Assembly: GCF_030268685.1 (NCBI RefSeq)
Contig: NZ_BSRQ01000021.1
Coordinates: 111,198-175,197, forward strand
Direction: 5' to 3'
DNA: 64,000 bases
Origin: Microtetraspora sp. NBRC 13810
GTDB lineage: Bacteria; Actinomycetota; Actinomycetes; Streptosporangiales; Streptosporangiaceae
Shown here: positions 27,019 to 36,426 of the stretch, one piece after another
Layout of the letters: each line of letters begins with the position of its first letter
How positions within the stretch are numbered: the stretch's first letter is position 1
The notes under the pieces: model-generated
Database searches by the model: none
What the model saw: the letters and a program-made list of their open reading frames with translations, nothing else
What the model was told of the DNA's origin: nothing
Program-made: the position numbers and the translations under genes

Positions 27019-28062
27019 GTGACCTCGGCGTCGACACCGCATCAGTGGTTGGACGGATCGTTGATCGCTTACAGCATGTACACGGACATGAGAGCCGCGC
27101 CGGGCCTGCCGCCCACTCCGGCCCACTACGATCGGGTGATCGGGCTCGTACGCCTGGCCGAGCGGCTCGGATATCGAACGGTGTGGGCCACCGAACAGCA
27201 TGTGGACGACGGATATCTTCCGGCTCCGCTGATCGCGCTCAGCGCTTTCGCCCGTGAGACGAGCACGATCCGCCTGGGCACGGGCGTCCATCTGCTGACC
27301 CTCACGGACCCCCGCCGCGTCGCGGAGGAGGCGGGCGTCCTGGACGTGCTCTCGAACGGCCGCCTGACGCTCGGGGTCGGTGCCGGTCTGAACCCGCACG
27401 AGTTCCGGATATTCCACCGGCGTCTGGAGGATCGGGCGCGGTCGATGGAGGACGGCCTGTCCTATCTCCGGCGGGCGCTGTCGGGGGAGCCGTCCTCCGA
27501 GCAGTACCCGATCAGTGTCGGTCCGGTCCAGCGGCCGGTGCCGCTGATCGTGGGAGGGCTGGCCAAGCCGGCCGTCGACCGGGCGGCGCGCCTCGCGGAC
27601 GGGCATCTCTCCTACAGCCTGGTAGACGCCGAGGTGGAGGTCCCCCAGCTCTGGAACGAGCGGATCGCTCCGGCCATGGAGCGTCACGGTCGCACGCCCG
27701 GCGACTTCCGCCTTGCGCTGAGCGTGACGGTCTGGGCCTCCGACGACTGGGAGCGGGAATGGCGCGAGCACGTGGGCGCCGCGTTCCGCTACCAGCAGGT
27801 CATGTATGCCGAGTGGGCCGGGGGCGGCGAGGAGGATCTGCCGGCGTTCCTCCGGCAGCCGTCGTGGGATCTGGACGAGGTGCGCAGGCGGGTGTTCGCC
27901 GGGCGGCCGGACGAGGTCGCGGAGCGGTTGTCCGCGCTTCGGGAGGTCTTCCCGTTCGATGAGATCGTCATCTGGCCGGCGCTCCCGGGTGTGCCGTTCG
28001 AACTCGCCGAGAAGTGCCTGCGCACGTTCGCCACCCAGGTGGCTCCCGCCATCACGGGTTAG
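27019..28062 (+). CDS. LLM-class flavin-dependent oxidoreductase
   Basis: About 347 aa, bacterial luciferase-like TIM barrel using reduced FMN or F420. Seen: IAYSMYTDMRA (strand 1), LAERLGYRTVWATEQHV, ETSTIRLGTGVHLLTLTDPR, EEAGVLDVLSNGRLTLGVGA, VPLIVGGLAKPAVDRAARLA. GTG 27019 is the first start that keeps strand 1; its ribosome site is poor, and ATG 27076 would cut strand 1. Neighbour of a LuxR/AAA regulator and a broken Rieske oxygenase, suggesting a former catabolic or tailoring cluster. Confidence 0.82.
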   Translation: MTSASTPHQWLDGSLIAYSMYTDMRAAPGLPPTPAHYDRVIGLVRLAERLGYRTVWATEQHVDDGYLPAPLIALSAFARETSTIRLGTGVHLLTLTDPRRVAEEAGVLDVLSNGRLTLGVGAGLNPHEFRIFHRRLEDRARSMEDGLSYLRRALSGEPSSEQYPISVGPVQRPVPLIVGGLAKPAVDRAARLADGHLSYSLVDAEVEVPQLWNERIAPAMERHGRTPGDFRLALSVTVWASDDWEREWREHVGAAFRYQQVMYAEWAGGGEEDLPAFLRQPSWDLDEVRRRVFAGRPDEVAERLSALREVFPFDEIVIWPALPGVPFELAEKCLRTFATQVAPAITG

Positions 28063-28184
28063 TGCCGGGCAGGGGTCGCTGGGCGGGGAGTAGGTAGTGA
28101 TACGGGTATTTTCCCCCTTTGTCCGGATTGGGGTGATCGGCATTTTGGGTGGAGTCGGGAACATCTGCCAGAGGGAGGTATGCC

Positions 28185-28952
28185 ATGAAGCGGCCTTCGA
28201 CCCAGTCTCCATCCGCGTACACCTCAGATCTGCGCAGGACGGAGGTGAGGGCGTGCGAGCTGGAGGACGCCCACGGCTGCGCTGAGCGGGCGAGTGCCCG
28301 TCAGCGGCAGTTCGTCTCCGATGCCTCGCACGAGTTGTTCACCCCGGTGGCGGCCATCCGGGCCCGCCTGGAAGAGGCCCGGCTGCACCCCGAGGAGACC
28401 GATCTCAAGGATCTACTCGATCGCGCCCTGGACGATGTGGACCGTTTGCAGGCCATCATCGGCGATCTGCTCCTGCTGGCCAGGATCGACGAGGGACGGC
28501 CGCCGGTGCTGAGGAGGCTGGACCTGTCGCATCTGATCCGTTCGACGGTCTCCCAGCGTGTCGACAGGCTGCCCGTGCGGCTCAGGCTGAGTCCTCGCCT
28601 GATGATCGACGCTGTCGGCGATCAACTCGTCTGCGCTCTCACCAACCTGCTGGACAACGCCCAACGGCATGCGGAACGCGTCGTGACGGTGGAGCTGCAC
28701 CGCGACGAGGGATACGCCGAACTCGTGGTGACCGACGACGGCGCCGGCATCGCCGAAGCGGACAGGGAACGCGTCTTCGAACGCTTCTCCCGCCTGGACA
28801 CCGCCCGCTGCCGCGACAAGGGCGGCCCCGGCCTCGGCCTGGCGATCGTCCACGGCGTCGCCGGCGCCTGCGACGGGACCATCGGACTGACCAAGTCGGA
28901 GACGGGCGGCGCACGCTTCGTCCTGCGCCTCCCCCTGGCCGAAGGCGTTTAG
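28185..28952 (+). CDS. Sensor-less histidine kinase (HisKA + HATPase)
   Basis: 255 aa. HisKA with the phospho-acceptor His in RQFVSDASHELFTPVAAIRA, then HATPase_c with N box (ALTNLLDNAQRHAERV), G1 (VTDDGAGI) and G2 (GGPGLGLAIVHG). The transmembrane sensor and most of HAMP are absent; only its end (CELEDAHGCAERASARQRQ) remains. The normally conserved Arg of SHELRTP is Phe. ATG 28185 has GAGGGAGGT upstream, so it may still be made, as a soluble kinase. No response regulator adjacent; probably a truncated relic. Confidence 0.75.
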   Translation: MKRPSTQSPSAYTSDLRRTEVRACELEDAHGCAERASARQRQFVSDASHELFTPVAAIRARLEEARLHPEETDLKDLLDRALDDVDRLQAIIGDLLLLARIDEGRPPVLRRLDLSHLIRSTVSQRVDRLPVRLRLSPRLMIDAVGDQLVCALTNLLDNAQRHAERVVTVELHRDEGYAELVVTDDGAGIAEADRERVFERFSRLDTARCRDKGGPGLGLAIVHGVAGACDGTIGLTKSETGGARFVLRLPLAEGV

Positions 28953-29152
28953 CGGGCGCCCGCCCGTCGCCGGCGTGGTTTCCCGCCGCCCCGGCGTCGT
29001 GGTCAGGGTGTCGGGCCGGGTACCGGTGTCCACTGGCGGCAGGCGTCGCCGCGGGCATCACGGCGCGACGCGCCGGACTGGACACAGACCCCAGCCGCGC
29101 CCGGCGAGACCCTGCCGCCTTGTAATGGCCGGCGGATAGGAGCTGGCGACCC

Positions 29153-29842
29153 TCATCGGCGTGTTGAGCGTTCTGAACGGCGGCGCCCACGCGGCAGCTG
29201 ACCGCCGAGTAGGACCACGCACGACCCGACGGTCAGCAGCCCGCCGGCGAGGAAGGTACTTCGCACATCGGCGAGCGGCAGAACCAGTCCCCCAAGCGCC
29301 GCACCCGCCGCGATGCCGGCGTTGTAGGCGCCCGAGTTCGCTGCGAGGGCGATGTCCGTGCGGCCTGGCGCGTAGTGCAACATCGCGTTTTGCGTGGTCA
29401 TGAACACCGGCCCGAGGGCACCGCCCATCAGGACAAGGAACATCACCGTCGTCACCGGATGAACGCCGAACGCGTACAGGCCAAGCATGCCCACCGCCTG
29501 CGTGGCTACGGCGGTGACCAACGCGGACTGCGGAAAGCGGTCCAGCAACGCCCCGGTGATGCTCACCCCGGCCAGACACGCGACACTGAAAACCACGAAC
29601 AGGACGCTGACCGCATCGGGGGAGAACCCGCTCACGTCGCCCAGAAACGTCACGACGTAGGTGTATCCCGTGAACGCCCCGGTGGCGGACAAGGTCCCGG
29701 CCGTCTCCGCAGTGTTGAAGGTGAGGGCGGCCAGCATCAGAGCGCCGAGCACCGCCAGCCTGTGCCATGGAGCCGGACGTCGCGTGATCGTACGGTCTCT
29801 TCTTGTCCTCGCCCGTTGAACCTGCTCAATGGCATCACTCAT
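29153..29842 (-). pseudogene. MFS transporter with internal deletion
   Basis: 229 aa. The N-terminal leader and first helix (WHRLAVLGALMLAALTFNTA) run straight into what looks like helix 7 (TLSATGAFTGYTYVVTFL), followed by helices 8-12 (VSVLFVVFSVACLAGV, GALLDRFPQSA, TVMFLVLMGGALGPVFM, NAMLHYAPGRTDIALAAN). Roughly helices 2-6 are missing, in frame. Without the first half-barrel it should not transport. Divergent from the GntR gene at 30007. Confidence 0.65.
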
Positions 29843-29971
29843 GCAGATACCCCAGCGAGCTCAGCAGTCCCGATGCAACCGAATTCATCCATAGAAGGCC
29901 CAGGCCATCAGGGGTCACACGCTGGTCATCCCCAGAGCGGCATCTTGCATACAGAACATATAACCTGAATA

Positions 29972-29987
29972 CAATACTTGGGTATTG
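29972..29987. promoter_or_regulatory. Palindromic operator in the GntR promoter
   Basis: CAATAC-TTGG-GTATTG, perfect 6-bp arms, 19 bp before the gntR start; TTGCATGCAA at 29985-29994 is a second, overlapping palindrome. AT-rich island between divergent mfs and gntR; likely autoregulatory FadR/GntR site. Confidence 0.55.
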
Positions 29988-30006
29988 CATGCAAGCGAGG
30001 GAGTGA

Positions 30007-30645
30007 ATGGACAACGTCACGGCTCCGCTGCGGCGCGACATCGCGGAGCAGGTCACCGCGCGCATCCTGGACGGTCGGCTGCCTGCGGAGGGGCGCGTCA
30101 ACGAGGTCCGCCTCGCGGCCGAGCTGGGGGTCAGCCGTACGCCGTTGCGGGAGGCGCTCGTGGAGCTCACCGACCGCGGTTTACTGGTCGCCGAGCCGCG
30201 GCGTGGCTTCCGCGTGCCGCCCTTGGACGTCGACGAGGCCCGCAGGCTGTATCCGCTGGTGGGCGAGTTGGAAGCCCTCGCCCTGCGGTGGACCGCGCCG
30301 CAGGACCTGCTCGGACTCGCCGACCGGCTGGAGGAGCAGATCGACGAGATGCGGGCCGCCCTGGAGCAGGGTAAGGAGCTGGCCGCGCTCGACGACCGCT
30401 GGCACGCCCTGTTGCTCTCGGCCTGCGCCAACGCCCACCTCATGCGGCTCATCGCCCAGACGAAGCCCCTGCTCAAGCGCTACGACGTGCTCTATTTCGG
30501 CGGCTTGGACCGCGCCCGGCGCAGCATCGACGAACACCGCCGCATCCTCGCCGCGATCCGCGAGGGAGACCTCACCGAGGGAGCGCGATGGCTCGTTCAG
30601 AACTGGGTCAACGGAGCCGCCTACCTCGGTCAGAACCCTCGCTGA
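30007..30645 (+). CDS. GntR-family regulator, FadR/FCD type
   Basis: 212 aa. Winged HTH ([54 protein letters not shown]) and a helical FCD ligand domain ([58 protein letters not shown]). The FCD metal ligands are largely recognisable (D..H...H). ATG 30007 after GAGGGAG. An SDR gene follows after 35 bp on the same strand and is its likely target together with the divergent mfs. Confidence 0.88.
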   Translation: MDNVTAPLRRDIAEQVTARILDGRLPAEGRVNEVRLAAELGVSRTPLREALVELTDRGLLVAEPRRGFRVPPLDVDEARRLYPLVGELEALALRWTAPQDLLGLADRLEEQIDEMRAALEQGKELAALDDRWHALLLSACANAHLMRLIAQTKPLLKRYDVLYFGGLDRARRSIDEHRRILAAIREGDLTEGARWLVQNWVNGAAYLGQNPR

Positions 30646-30680
30646 CCCTCCTGGTAGGTCGCGGCTCGGAAAGGAAGGCC

Positions 30681-31469
30681 ATGACCGAAAAGACTCCGGC
30701 CTATCGCACCGGCACCGACCTGAACGGACACGTCGCCATCGTCACCGGAGGTTCCTCCGGTCTGGGCCGCGCCATCGCGCTCGCCCTCGCGGAGGCCGGC
30801 TCGACGGTCGCGCTCGTCAGCCGGCGGCGGGAGGACTGCGAGCGGGCCGCCGCAGCACGGATCACATCCCTCACGGGTCGGGCGGCCTCGGCGCTGGCGT
30901 GCGACGTCAGTGACGAAGACGGCGTCCACCGGGCGGTGGGTGAGGTCGCCGAGCGATTCGGCCGCCTGGACATCCTGGTGACCAGCGCGGGCATCCAGGC
31001 CAGAGGCGACATCGGCGAGCTCGGCGTGGCCCAGCTCCGGCGCTGCCTCGAGGTCAACGTCGTCGGGACCTTCCTGGCCTGCCAGGCGGCCGTCCCGCTC
31101 ATGCGAGCCGCGGGATACGGCCGCATCATCACCCTGGCCAGCGCGCTCGGCCTCGTGGGTGCCGCAGGCCGGGCCGGCTACGCCGCCAGCAAGGGCGCGG
31201 TCGTCCAGCTGACCCGGAGCCTGGCTGCCGAACTGGCCGGCACCGGCATCTGCGTCAACGCACTCGCGCCCGGCCCGTTCCGCACCCCGCTCAACGAGGA
31301 CGCCGACGACGACCCCCGCGTACGCGACTTCCTCGACCACCAGGTGCCCGCGGGCCGGTGGGCCCAACCCGCCGAGCTGACCGCCGCCGCGCTGCTGCTG
31401 GCCGGTCCTGCCGCGTCCTACATCACCGGCGCGATCCTCCCCGTCGACGGCGGCTGGACCGCCCACTGA
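30681..31469 (+). CDS. SDR family oxidoreductase
   Basis: 262 aa, classical SDR. NAD(P)-binding TGGSSGLG near residue 24, [15 protein letters not shown] (in place of NNAG), catalytic Ser in [13 protein letters not shown], and [11 protein letters not shown]. The usual NNAG motif reads TSAG, an uncommon change. ATG 30681 with AAGGAAGG upstream. Operon with the FCD-type GntR; probably sugar-alcohol or gluconate-type dehydrogenase, substrate unknown. Behind it (31515-31600) a short coding-like scrap ends LDIEGVPDPENVPWIDPTHP. Confidence 0.88.
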   Translation: MTEKTPAYRTGTDLNGHVAIVTGGSSGLGRAIALALAEAGSTVALVSRRREDCERAAAARITSLTGRAASALACDVSDEDGVHRAVGEVAERFGRLDILVTSAGIQARGDIGELGVAQLRRCLEVNVVGTFLACQAAVPLMRAAGYGRIITLASALGLVGAAGRAGYAASKGAVVQLTRSLAAELAGTGICVNALAPGPFRTPLNEDADDDPRVRDFLDHQVPAGRWAQPAELTAAALLLAGPAASYITGAILPVDGGWTAH

Positions 31470-31695
31470 CGCCGACCGAGCTCCCCCGGTTCGGGAAACG
31501 ATCATCCCTCGCACGGGAAGACGGGGACCCTACCTCGACATCGAGGGTGTGCCCGACCCGGAGAATGTCCCCTGGATCGACCCGACCCATCCGGCCTGAC
31601 GAACGGCCCGGTGTGAACGGCTTCACCGCTCAGAAATACTCCGCCACGTCGTCAGTTCTGGTAGCCCCTCGCCACCTGCGGAAGGATTGACGACC

Positions 31696-32703
31696 ATGAC
31701 CGACGCCAGACTGCCAGGCGACGACGAGGCCGCGTTCATCGCGGCGGCCCGCTCGAATGACGCAGCACAGCTCGCGCTCATCACGGAGCCCTACCGGCGT
31801 GAGCTGCAGGTGCACTGCTACCGGATGCTCGCGAACTACGACGACGCCCAGGACATGACGCAGGAGACGTTCCTGCGGGTGTGGAACAAGCGGGAGTCGT
31901 TCAAGGGCCACGCTGCGCTGCGGACCTGGCTGTACCGGATCGCGACGAACGCCTGCCTCGACTTCCTGGAGAAGCGCAACGACCGCACACCCGTACCTGC
32001 CGAGCTGCCGGGAGCGGGCTCGGAAGTGCACTACCTGCAGCCCTACCCGGACCGGATGCTCCCGGAGGATCCGCAGGAATCGGTGGTGGCCCGGGAGACG
32101 ATCGAGCTGGCGTTCATCGTCGCCGTGCAGCACCTGCCGCCGCGGCAGCGGGCGGTGTTCATCCTGCGCGACGTCCTCGGCTGGCCGGCGCCGAAGGCCG
32201 CCGACGCCCTCGATCTGACCGTCGCATCGGTGACCAGCGCACTGCAGCGGGCGCGCGTGACGATGCGCGAGCAGCTGCCCGGCCGCCGCCTCGACTGGCG
32301 GCGCCCTGCCACCCACGAGCTGTCGGATGACGAGCGCGACGTGGTGAAGTCGTACATCGACGCCCACGAGCGCAACGACCTCGACGGGCTGATGGCCCTG
32401 CTGCGCGACGACCTGCGCTTCGCGATGCTGCCCGATCCGGGCACCTTGATCGTCACGGCCAAGGACGCGCTGGACGGCTGGGTCTCCGCTGGGCTCTTCC
32501 AGCGCGGCTACGACGACTGGCGCTGCATCGCCACGACGGTCAACCGCCTGCCTGCCGCCGCGCTGTACCTCCGCACCCCCGGCGACCCGGAATACCGTTT
32601 GTTCACCATCGCGGTCCTGCACATCGTCGACGGGAAGATCGCCGAGCTCACCGGATTCGACGCCACCGACAAACCATGGCTGGGCCTGCCCGCGACGCTC
32701 TGA
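31696..32703 (+). CDS. ECF sigma factor with C-terminal SnoaL-like domain
   Basis: 335 aa. Sigma region 2 (LQVHCYRMLANYDDAQDMTQ, ETFLRVWNKRESF, ALRTWLYRIATNACLDFLEK), region 4 (LPPRQRAVFILRDVLGWPAP, AADALDLTVASVTSALQRAR), then about 130 residues of a SnoaL/NTF2-like domain (YIDAHERNDLDGLMALLRDD). This fused plan is the SigX5/ECF41-like type, where the C-terminal domain controls activity in place of an anti-sigma factor. ATG 31696 with GCGGAAGGA. Stands alone. Confidence 0.88.
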   Translation: MTDARLPGDDEAAFIAAARSNDAAQLALITEPYRRELQVHCYRMLANYDDAQDMTQETFLRVWNKRESFKGHAALRTWLYRIATNACLDFLEKRNDRTPVPAELPGAGSEVHYLQPYPDRMLPEDPQESVVARETIELAFIVAVQHLPPRQRAVFILRDVLGWPAPKAADALDLTVASVTSALQRARVTMREQLPGRRLDWRRPATHELSDDERDVVKSYIDAHERNDLDGLMALLRDDLRFAMLPDPGTLIVTAKDALDGWVSAGLFQRGYDDWRCIATTVNRLPAAALYLRTPGDPEYRLFTIAVLHIVDGKIAELTGFDATDKPWLGLPATL

Positions 32704-32816
32704 TCAGACAAGTCCCCATCGTCGACGAGTCCAGCGCACGGACCGGCGTCACCGAAGTCACCGCGGAATGAGCACCCCGACCAGCTGAACACCAACGCGG
32801 CAACGCGAACACCACC

Positions 32817-32841
32817 GCCCCGCCGGCGTTGCCGGCGGGGC
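32817..32841 (+). terminator. Intrinsic terminator after the ECF sigma gene
   Basis: Perfect 11-bp stem (32817-32827 with 32831-32841), GTT loop; 114 bp after the stop. The rest of 32704-33013 holds no supported gene. Confidence 0.65.
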
Positions 32842-33013
32842 ATCCCTATGCCCGAAGGACATCGTCACGATCAACGACGCCGTCGTCCTCATCTTCAGCG
32901 AGCCGGTCAACAGCTCACTCGGAACGCAGGGGGCCGGGGAAGGTTCCCTCATAGAAGAGGCACGCCAGGAAGGATTTCGACCCGGCCTCACGAGCCGAGC
33001 ATTTGGCCCGTGC

Positions 33014-33598
33014 TCATCGCCTCGTCTCGTATCGGGTCAGCACCACGCCGCCGGGAAACGTCCGCGTCTCGACCAGCTTCAGGTTCACCCAGCTGTCCAG
33101 CGCGGTGAAGAACGGCGTGCCGCCACCCACCAGGACCGGCAAGGTGACCAGCGCGTACTCGTCGATCAGCCCGGCCCGCATGGCCGCCCCGGCGAGCGTC
33201 GCGCCGCCGATGTCCATCGGGCCGCCGTCCTCGGCCCTGAGCCGGGCGATCTCGGCGACCGCGTCGCCGGTGACCAGGCGGCTGTTCCAGTCGACCTTGT
33301 CGATCGTCGAGGAGAACACCACCTTCGGCATGTCCCGCCAGAGGCGCGCGAACTCGATCTCCGCCGGGGTAGCGTCGGGCCGCTGGTCGCCGGTCGGCCA
33401 GTAGGAGCTCATCGTCTCCCACAGCTTGCGCCCGTACAGCGACAGATCGCTCGCCCGCATCTGGTCGTACCACCACTGGAACCGCTCGGCGCTCGGCGAC
33501 GAGTCCGGCCCGTCTCCCCCACTCCAGCCGATGTCGTCGCCGGGCGCGGCAATGTAGCCGTCCAGGGTCACGTTCATGCCGAAGATCAGTTTCCGCAT
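33014..33598 (-). CDS. Dihydrofolate reductase family protein (RibD C-terminal fold)
   Basis: 194 aa. Starts MRKLIFGMNVTLDGYIAAPG, the NADPH-binding first strand of the RibD_C/DHFR fold, then LSLYGRKLWETMSSYWP, MPKVVFSSTIDKVDWNSRLV, DIGGATLAGAAMRAGLIDEY and PVLVGGGTPFF. A common stand-alone cytosolic reductase in actinobacteria with unknown substrate; it is not the folate enzyme. Starts at ATG 33598. Confidence 0.88.
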   Translation of the reverse strand: MRKLIFGMNVTLDGYIAAPGDDIGWSGGDGPDSSPSAERFQWWYDQMRASDLSLYGRKLWETMSSYWPTGDQRPDATPAEIEFARLWRDMPKVVFSSTIDKVDWNSRLVTGDAVAEIARLRAEDGGPMDIGGATLAGAAMRAGLIDEYALVTLPVLVGGGTPFFTALDSWVNLKLVETRTFPGGVVLTRYETRR

Positions 33599-33654
33599 CG
33601 TGCCAGCCTTCCGTGAGTCGATCTCACACGTACAGACGGGTGCGGCGCGGAAAC

Positions 33655-34175
33655 CTAATCGGTGCGCGATCTGCGTCCGCAGATCGGGGGTTCAGGTGCG
33701 GCCTGGCAGGCGGCCGGTCGGGATAGGGCCGCCATGGTGACGGCCAGGGGCCCGTGGCGCCGGGCACACCACTGGCGCAGATGCGGCCACAGCACTGCCG
33801 GCCTGATCCGGGCCAGGTCGTGCAAGTAGCAGTCGGTGACCGAAGTGAGTTCGTCTCCGCCGTACCCGGTCAGGTGCGCGGTCGCGCCGTGGCGAGCCGG
33901 CAGCGCTGCCACAGCGCGGATCTCGTGCAGGAAGTTCACGGTGCGCAGCGGCTCGTCCAGCCCGGCGATGGGTTCGGCGATGGGTTCGGCGATGGGTTCG
34001 GCGACGCCGGCGAACCAGGCGGGCAGGTCGTCGGGGGCGGTGACCAGGTGCCCGGCGTCGAGGTGGGCGGCGGCCTTGGTCGCCCAGACGGCGTCGTCGT
34101 GAGCTCGGTGGTCCACCTCTCTGCGGATGGTGATCAGGCGGGTGTCGCGTTCGCGGGCGGAGGCCTGGGCCCTGC
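33655..34175 (-). pseudogene. Asparagine-synthase-like (lasso cyclase type) fragment
   Basis: Minus frame reads RDTRLITIRREVDHRAHDD, AVWATKAAAHLDAGHLVTAP, then GLDEPLRTVNFLHEIR and AHLTGYGGDELTSVTDCYLH. TGYGGDE after a GLDEP segment is the pattern of the synthase domain in lasso-peptide isopeptide cyclases and related amidotransferases. The N-terminal PP-loop and the C-terminal third are missing, a frame change lies near 34170, and a 12-bp repeat has been expanded inside (33964-33999). A relic, no precursor or protease gene nearby. Confidence 0.5.
33964..33999. repeat. 12-bp tandem repeat, three copies
   Basis: GGCGATGGGTTC at 33964, 33976 and 33988, identical copies, giving AEPIAEPIAEPI in the minus-strand protein fragment. 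Confidence 0.9.
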
Positions 34176-34561
34176 CCGGCCCACGCGGCGATCAGCGAGC
34201 GCACCATCCCGGGCGCGGCCTGCCGTCCCAATCCCCACGCCGAGGCGGGACGCTGATGCGCCGTGTCACGCACGTCGATGCCTGGCTGGACCAGGTGCTC
34301 ACTGAACGCCGCCGCTGCCGCCACACTCCCCTGCCGCACCTGCTCATCAGGCCGCGGAACACCCAGATCCTGCCCCTGCCCTTACCCACACCCAAGGTGC
34401 CCTGACAAGGCTCAGACCACTAGGGGACAGACCAAGTAACTCGAAGGGGCTAATAGGGCCGGTCGGAGGGCGTGACAACAGCTAATGTGTGACCGTCCGC
34501 ACGGATGTGGATACCCGGGGCACCGGGCCGCACGACGGTCGGCAGGGCTGCAGGGGCAGGC
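34176..34561. other. Decayed region without a supported gene
   Basis: 386 bp. A minus frame (AWGLGRQAAPGMVRSLIAAW) near 34190-34260 may be another piece of the asparagine-synthase-like gene in a shifted frame. The last 100 bp follow the stop of the CBS gene and show nothing clear. Confidence 0.4.
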
Positions 34562-35887
34562 TCAGTTTGCCGCAGGATGGTCGACCGACGGGTCAAGCTC
34601 CTGCGGGCCGGGGGTGGCCGGGCGGGGCTGCAGGTGGACCTGGGTGATGGCGTGGCGTTCCACGGCGGTCACCGTCAACTGCCAGTCCCCGGCGGTGACG
34701 TGCTCGCCGGGGGCGGTGGGGACCCGGCCGAGCAGGGCCAGGATCAGGCCGGCGACGGTGGTGTAGTCCCCATCGGACCGGTCCTGCAGGTGGACGTCCA
34801 GGTCGGGCAGGTCGTGCAGGGGGAACCCGCCGGGCAGCAGCATGCCGCCGTCGGCCTCCCGGACGATCTCCAGCACATCGCGGTCGGTCTCGTCGTAGAT
34901 CTCGCCCACGACCTCCTCCAGGAGGTCTTCCAGGGTGACGATGCCGTCGGCTGCGCCGTGCTCGTCGATCACCAGGGCGAACTGCTGGCGTTCGCTCTTG
35001 AAGCGGCGCAACGCGTCGGAGACCGGCAGGCTGTCGGGCAGCAGCAGCGCAGGACGCGCCAGGTCGGCGGCGGTGCGGCCGGCCTCGTCGGTGAGCAGGT
35101 CACGCAGGTGGGCGATGCCCACGGTGTCATCCAGCGAGCCGTTGCGCACGACCGGGGCGCGCGAGTGCCCGGAGGCGGCCAGCAGCCGGCCCGCATCGGC
35201 GGCCGGGGTGGTGGCCGCCAGGGTGAACACCTCGCGACGGGGCAGCAGCACCTCGCGCAGCACCCGATCGGTGATCTCCACGGCGCCGGAGATGATCAGG
35301 CGCTGTTCCGGGGTGAAGCCGCGGTGCGCGGTGACCAGGTCGCGGATCTCCTCCGGGCTGATCTCCTCGCGGTGGCGATCCGGGTCGCCGCCCATCAGCC
35401 GCACCGCCAGGTCGGTGGACTTGGCCAGCGCCCACACCACCGGCCGGGAGGCGGTGGCGATCAGGCTCAGCGGCCGGGCCATCAGCAGCGCCCAGGACTC
35501 GGCGCGCTGCATCGCCACCCGCTTGGGCGCCAGCTCGCCGAACACCAGCGTCAGGAAGGTCAGCACGATCGTCACCAGGATGATCGCCACCGGGCCGGCG
35601 GCGGCGCCCAGAAAGCCCAGCAGCGGTACCAGCGGTTCCGACAAGGTGACCGCTGCGGTGGCCGAGGCCAGAAAGCCCGACAGGGTGATGACGAGCTGGA
35701 TGGTGGCCAGGAACTGGCTGGGGTCGCGGGCCAGGCGTACCAGGATCCGGCCGCCGGCGCTGTGCTGTTCCAGACGGCGCAGCTGCCCTTCCCGCAGGGT
35801 GATCAGCGCAAGCTCGCTCCCGGCGAAGACCGCGTTGACGATGACCAGGACCAGGACCAGGGCGAGCTGAAACCAATAGCCGTCCAC
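34562..35887 (-). CDS. CNNM/HlyC-CorC type membrane protein with CBS domains
   Basis: 441 aa. DUF21 membrane domain (four helices, residues 1-140; FAGSELALITLREGQLRRLE, LVFGELAPKRVAMQRAE), a CBS pair (about 195-330; GHSRAPVVRNGSLDDTVGIA, RQQFALVIDEHGAADGIVTL) and a CorC_HlyC domain at the end (LLPGGFPLHDLPDLDV). Family members move or control Mg2+/Co2+ at the plasma membrane. Runs alone; the upstream leader has a strong hairpin at 35941-35966. Confidence 0.9.
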   Translation of the reverse strand: MDGYWFQLALVLVLVIVNAVFAGSELALITLREGQLRRLEQHSAGGRILVRLARDPSQFLATIQLVITLSGFLASATAAVTLSEPLVPLLGFLGAAAGPVAIILVTIVLTFLTLVFGELAPKRVAMQRAESWALLMARPLSLIATASRPVVWALAKSTDLAVRLMGGDPDRHREEISPEEIRDLVTAHRGFTPEQRLIISGAVEITDRVLREVLLPRREVFTLAATTPAADAGRLLAASGHSRAPVVRNGSLDDTVGIAHLRDLLTDEAGRTAADLARPALLLPDSLPVSDALRRFKSERQQFALVIDEHGAADGIVTLEDLLEEVVGEIYDETDRDVLEIVREADGGMLLPGGFPLHDLPDLDVHLQDRSDGDYTTVAGLILALLGRVPTAPGEHVTAGDWQLTVTAVERHAITQVHLQPRPATPGPQELDPSVDHPAAN

Positions 35888-36426
35888 GGCAGAAGAACTC
35901 CTCGAACAGGGCCGGCCTCAGGGCCGGGGGAAACACGGAAACCGGCCGGCGCTGTGGCCGGCCGGTGCTGATACGACGGCACCGGGATGGATCGACCCAC
36001 GACGCGGTCGGGCAGCCGACCGGTCAAACCGGTGATCTTATGGGTGGCCTCATGGCGGTGGCGCGCAGGCGGCCACGGACGGCATGAGCGGTTCAGGAGG
36101 GGGGCCGGGCCGGTGCCCGGCTCGGTACTGCAGACCTCCACGGTGACTTCGCCGCTCTCTTCCATCTCTCGCTGAGCAGAGGACATGGAAAGCAACGGCC
36201 GAGAGGGAAAGAACGTTCCCGCCTGATCAGGCCACTGCACTGCTGCGGTCCGGGGCCGCAGTGGGCTGCGCGAGCCTGCCGCTCCCGGCGCCGCTGCCTT
36301 GCCGCCTCTGTCAACGCAGTGTTTCGGTCATGTCATGATCAATCACGATTTTTTCTGCAAGGATGCCTGAAGGGGCCGCGTCAGCGGGCCCTTGACCCTG
36401 ATCGTGAATGCACACGGAGGTGCGCA
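35888..36426. other. Long leader/intergenic region with hairpin
   Basis: 539 bp between divergent genes. A perfect 10-bp stem (35941-35950 with 35957-35966, 6-nt loop) lies 54 bp upstream of the CBS gene and could be a leader attenuator. An AT-rich patch near 36330-36355 is the best promoter candidate for the small gene at 36427. No riboswitch fold was recognised. Confidence 0.5.

Noticed and set aside
35941..35966. Possible riboswitch upstream of the CBS/CorC gene
   Set aside because: Only one simple GC hairpin is visible; no known Mg2+ or Mn2+ riboswitch consensus could be traced by eye.
34505..35971. 488-codon plus-strand open frame over the CBS gene
   Set aside because: Antisense shadow; Gly/Gln/Arg-rich with no domain.
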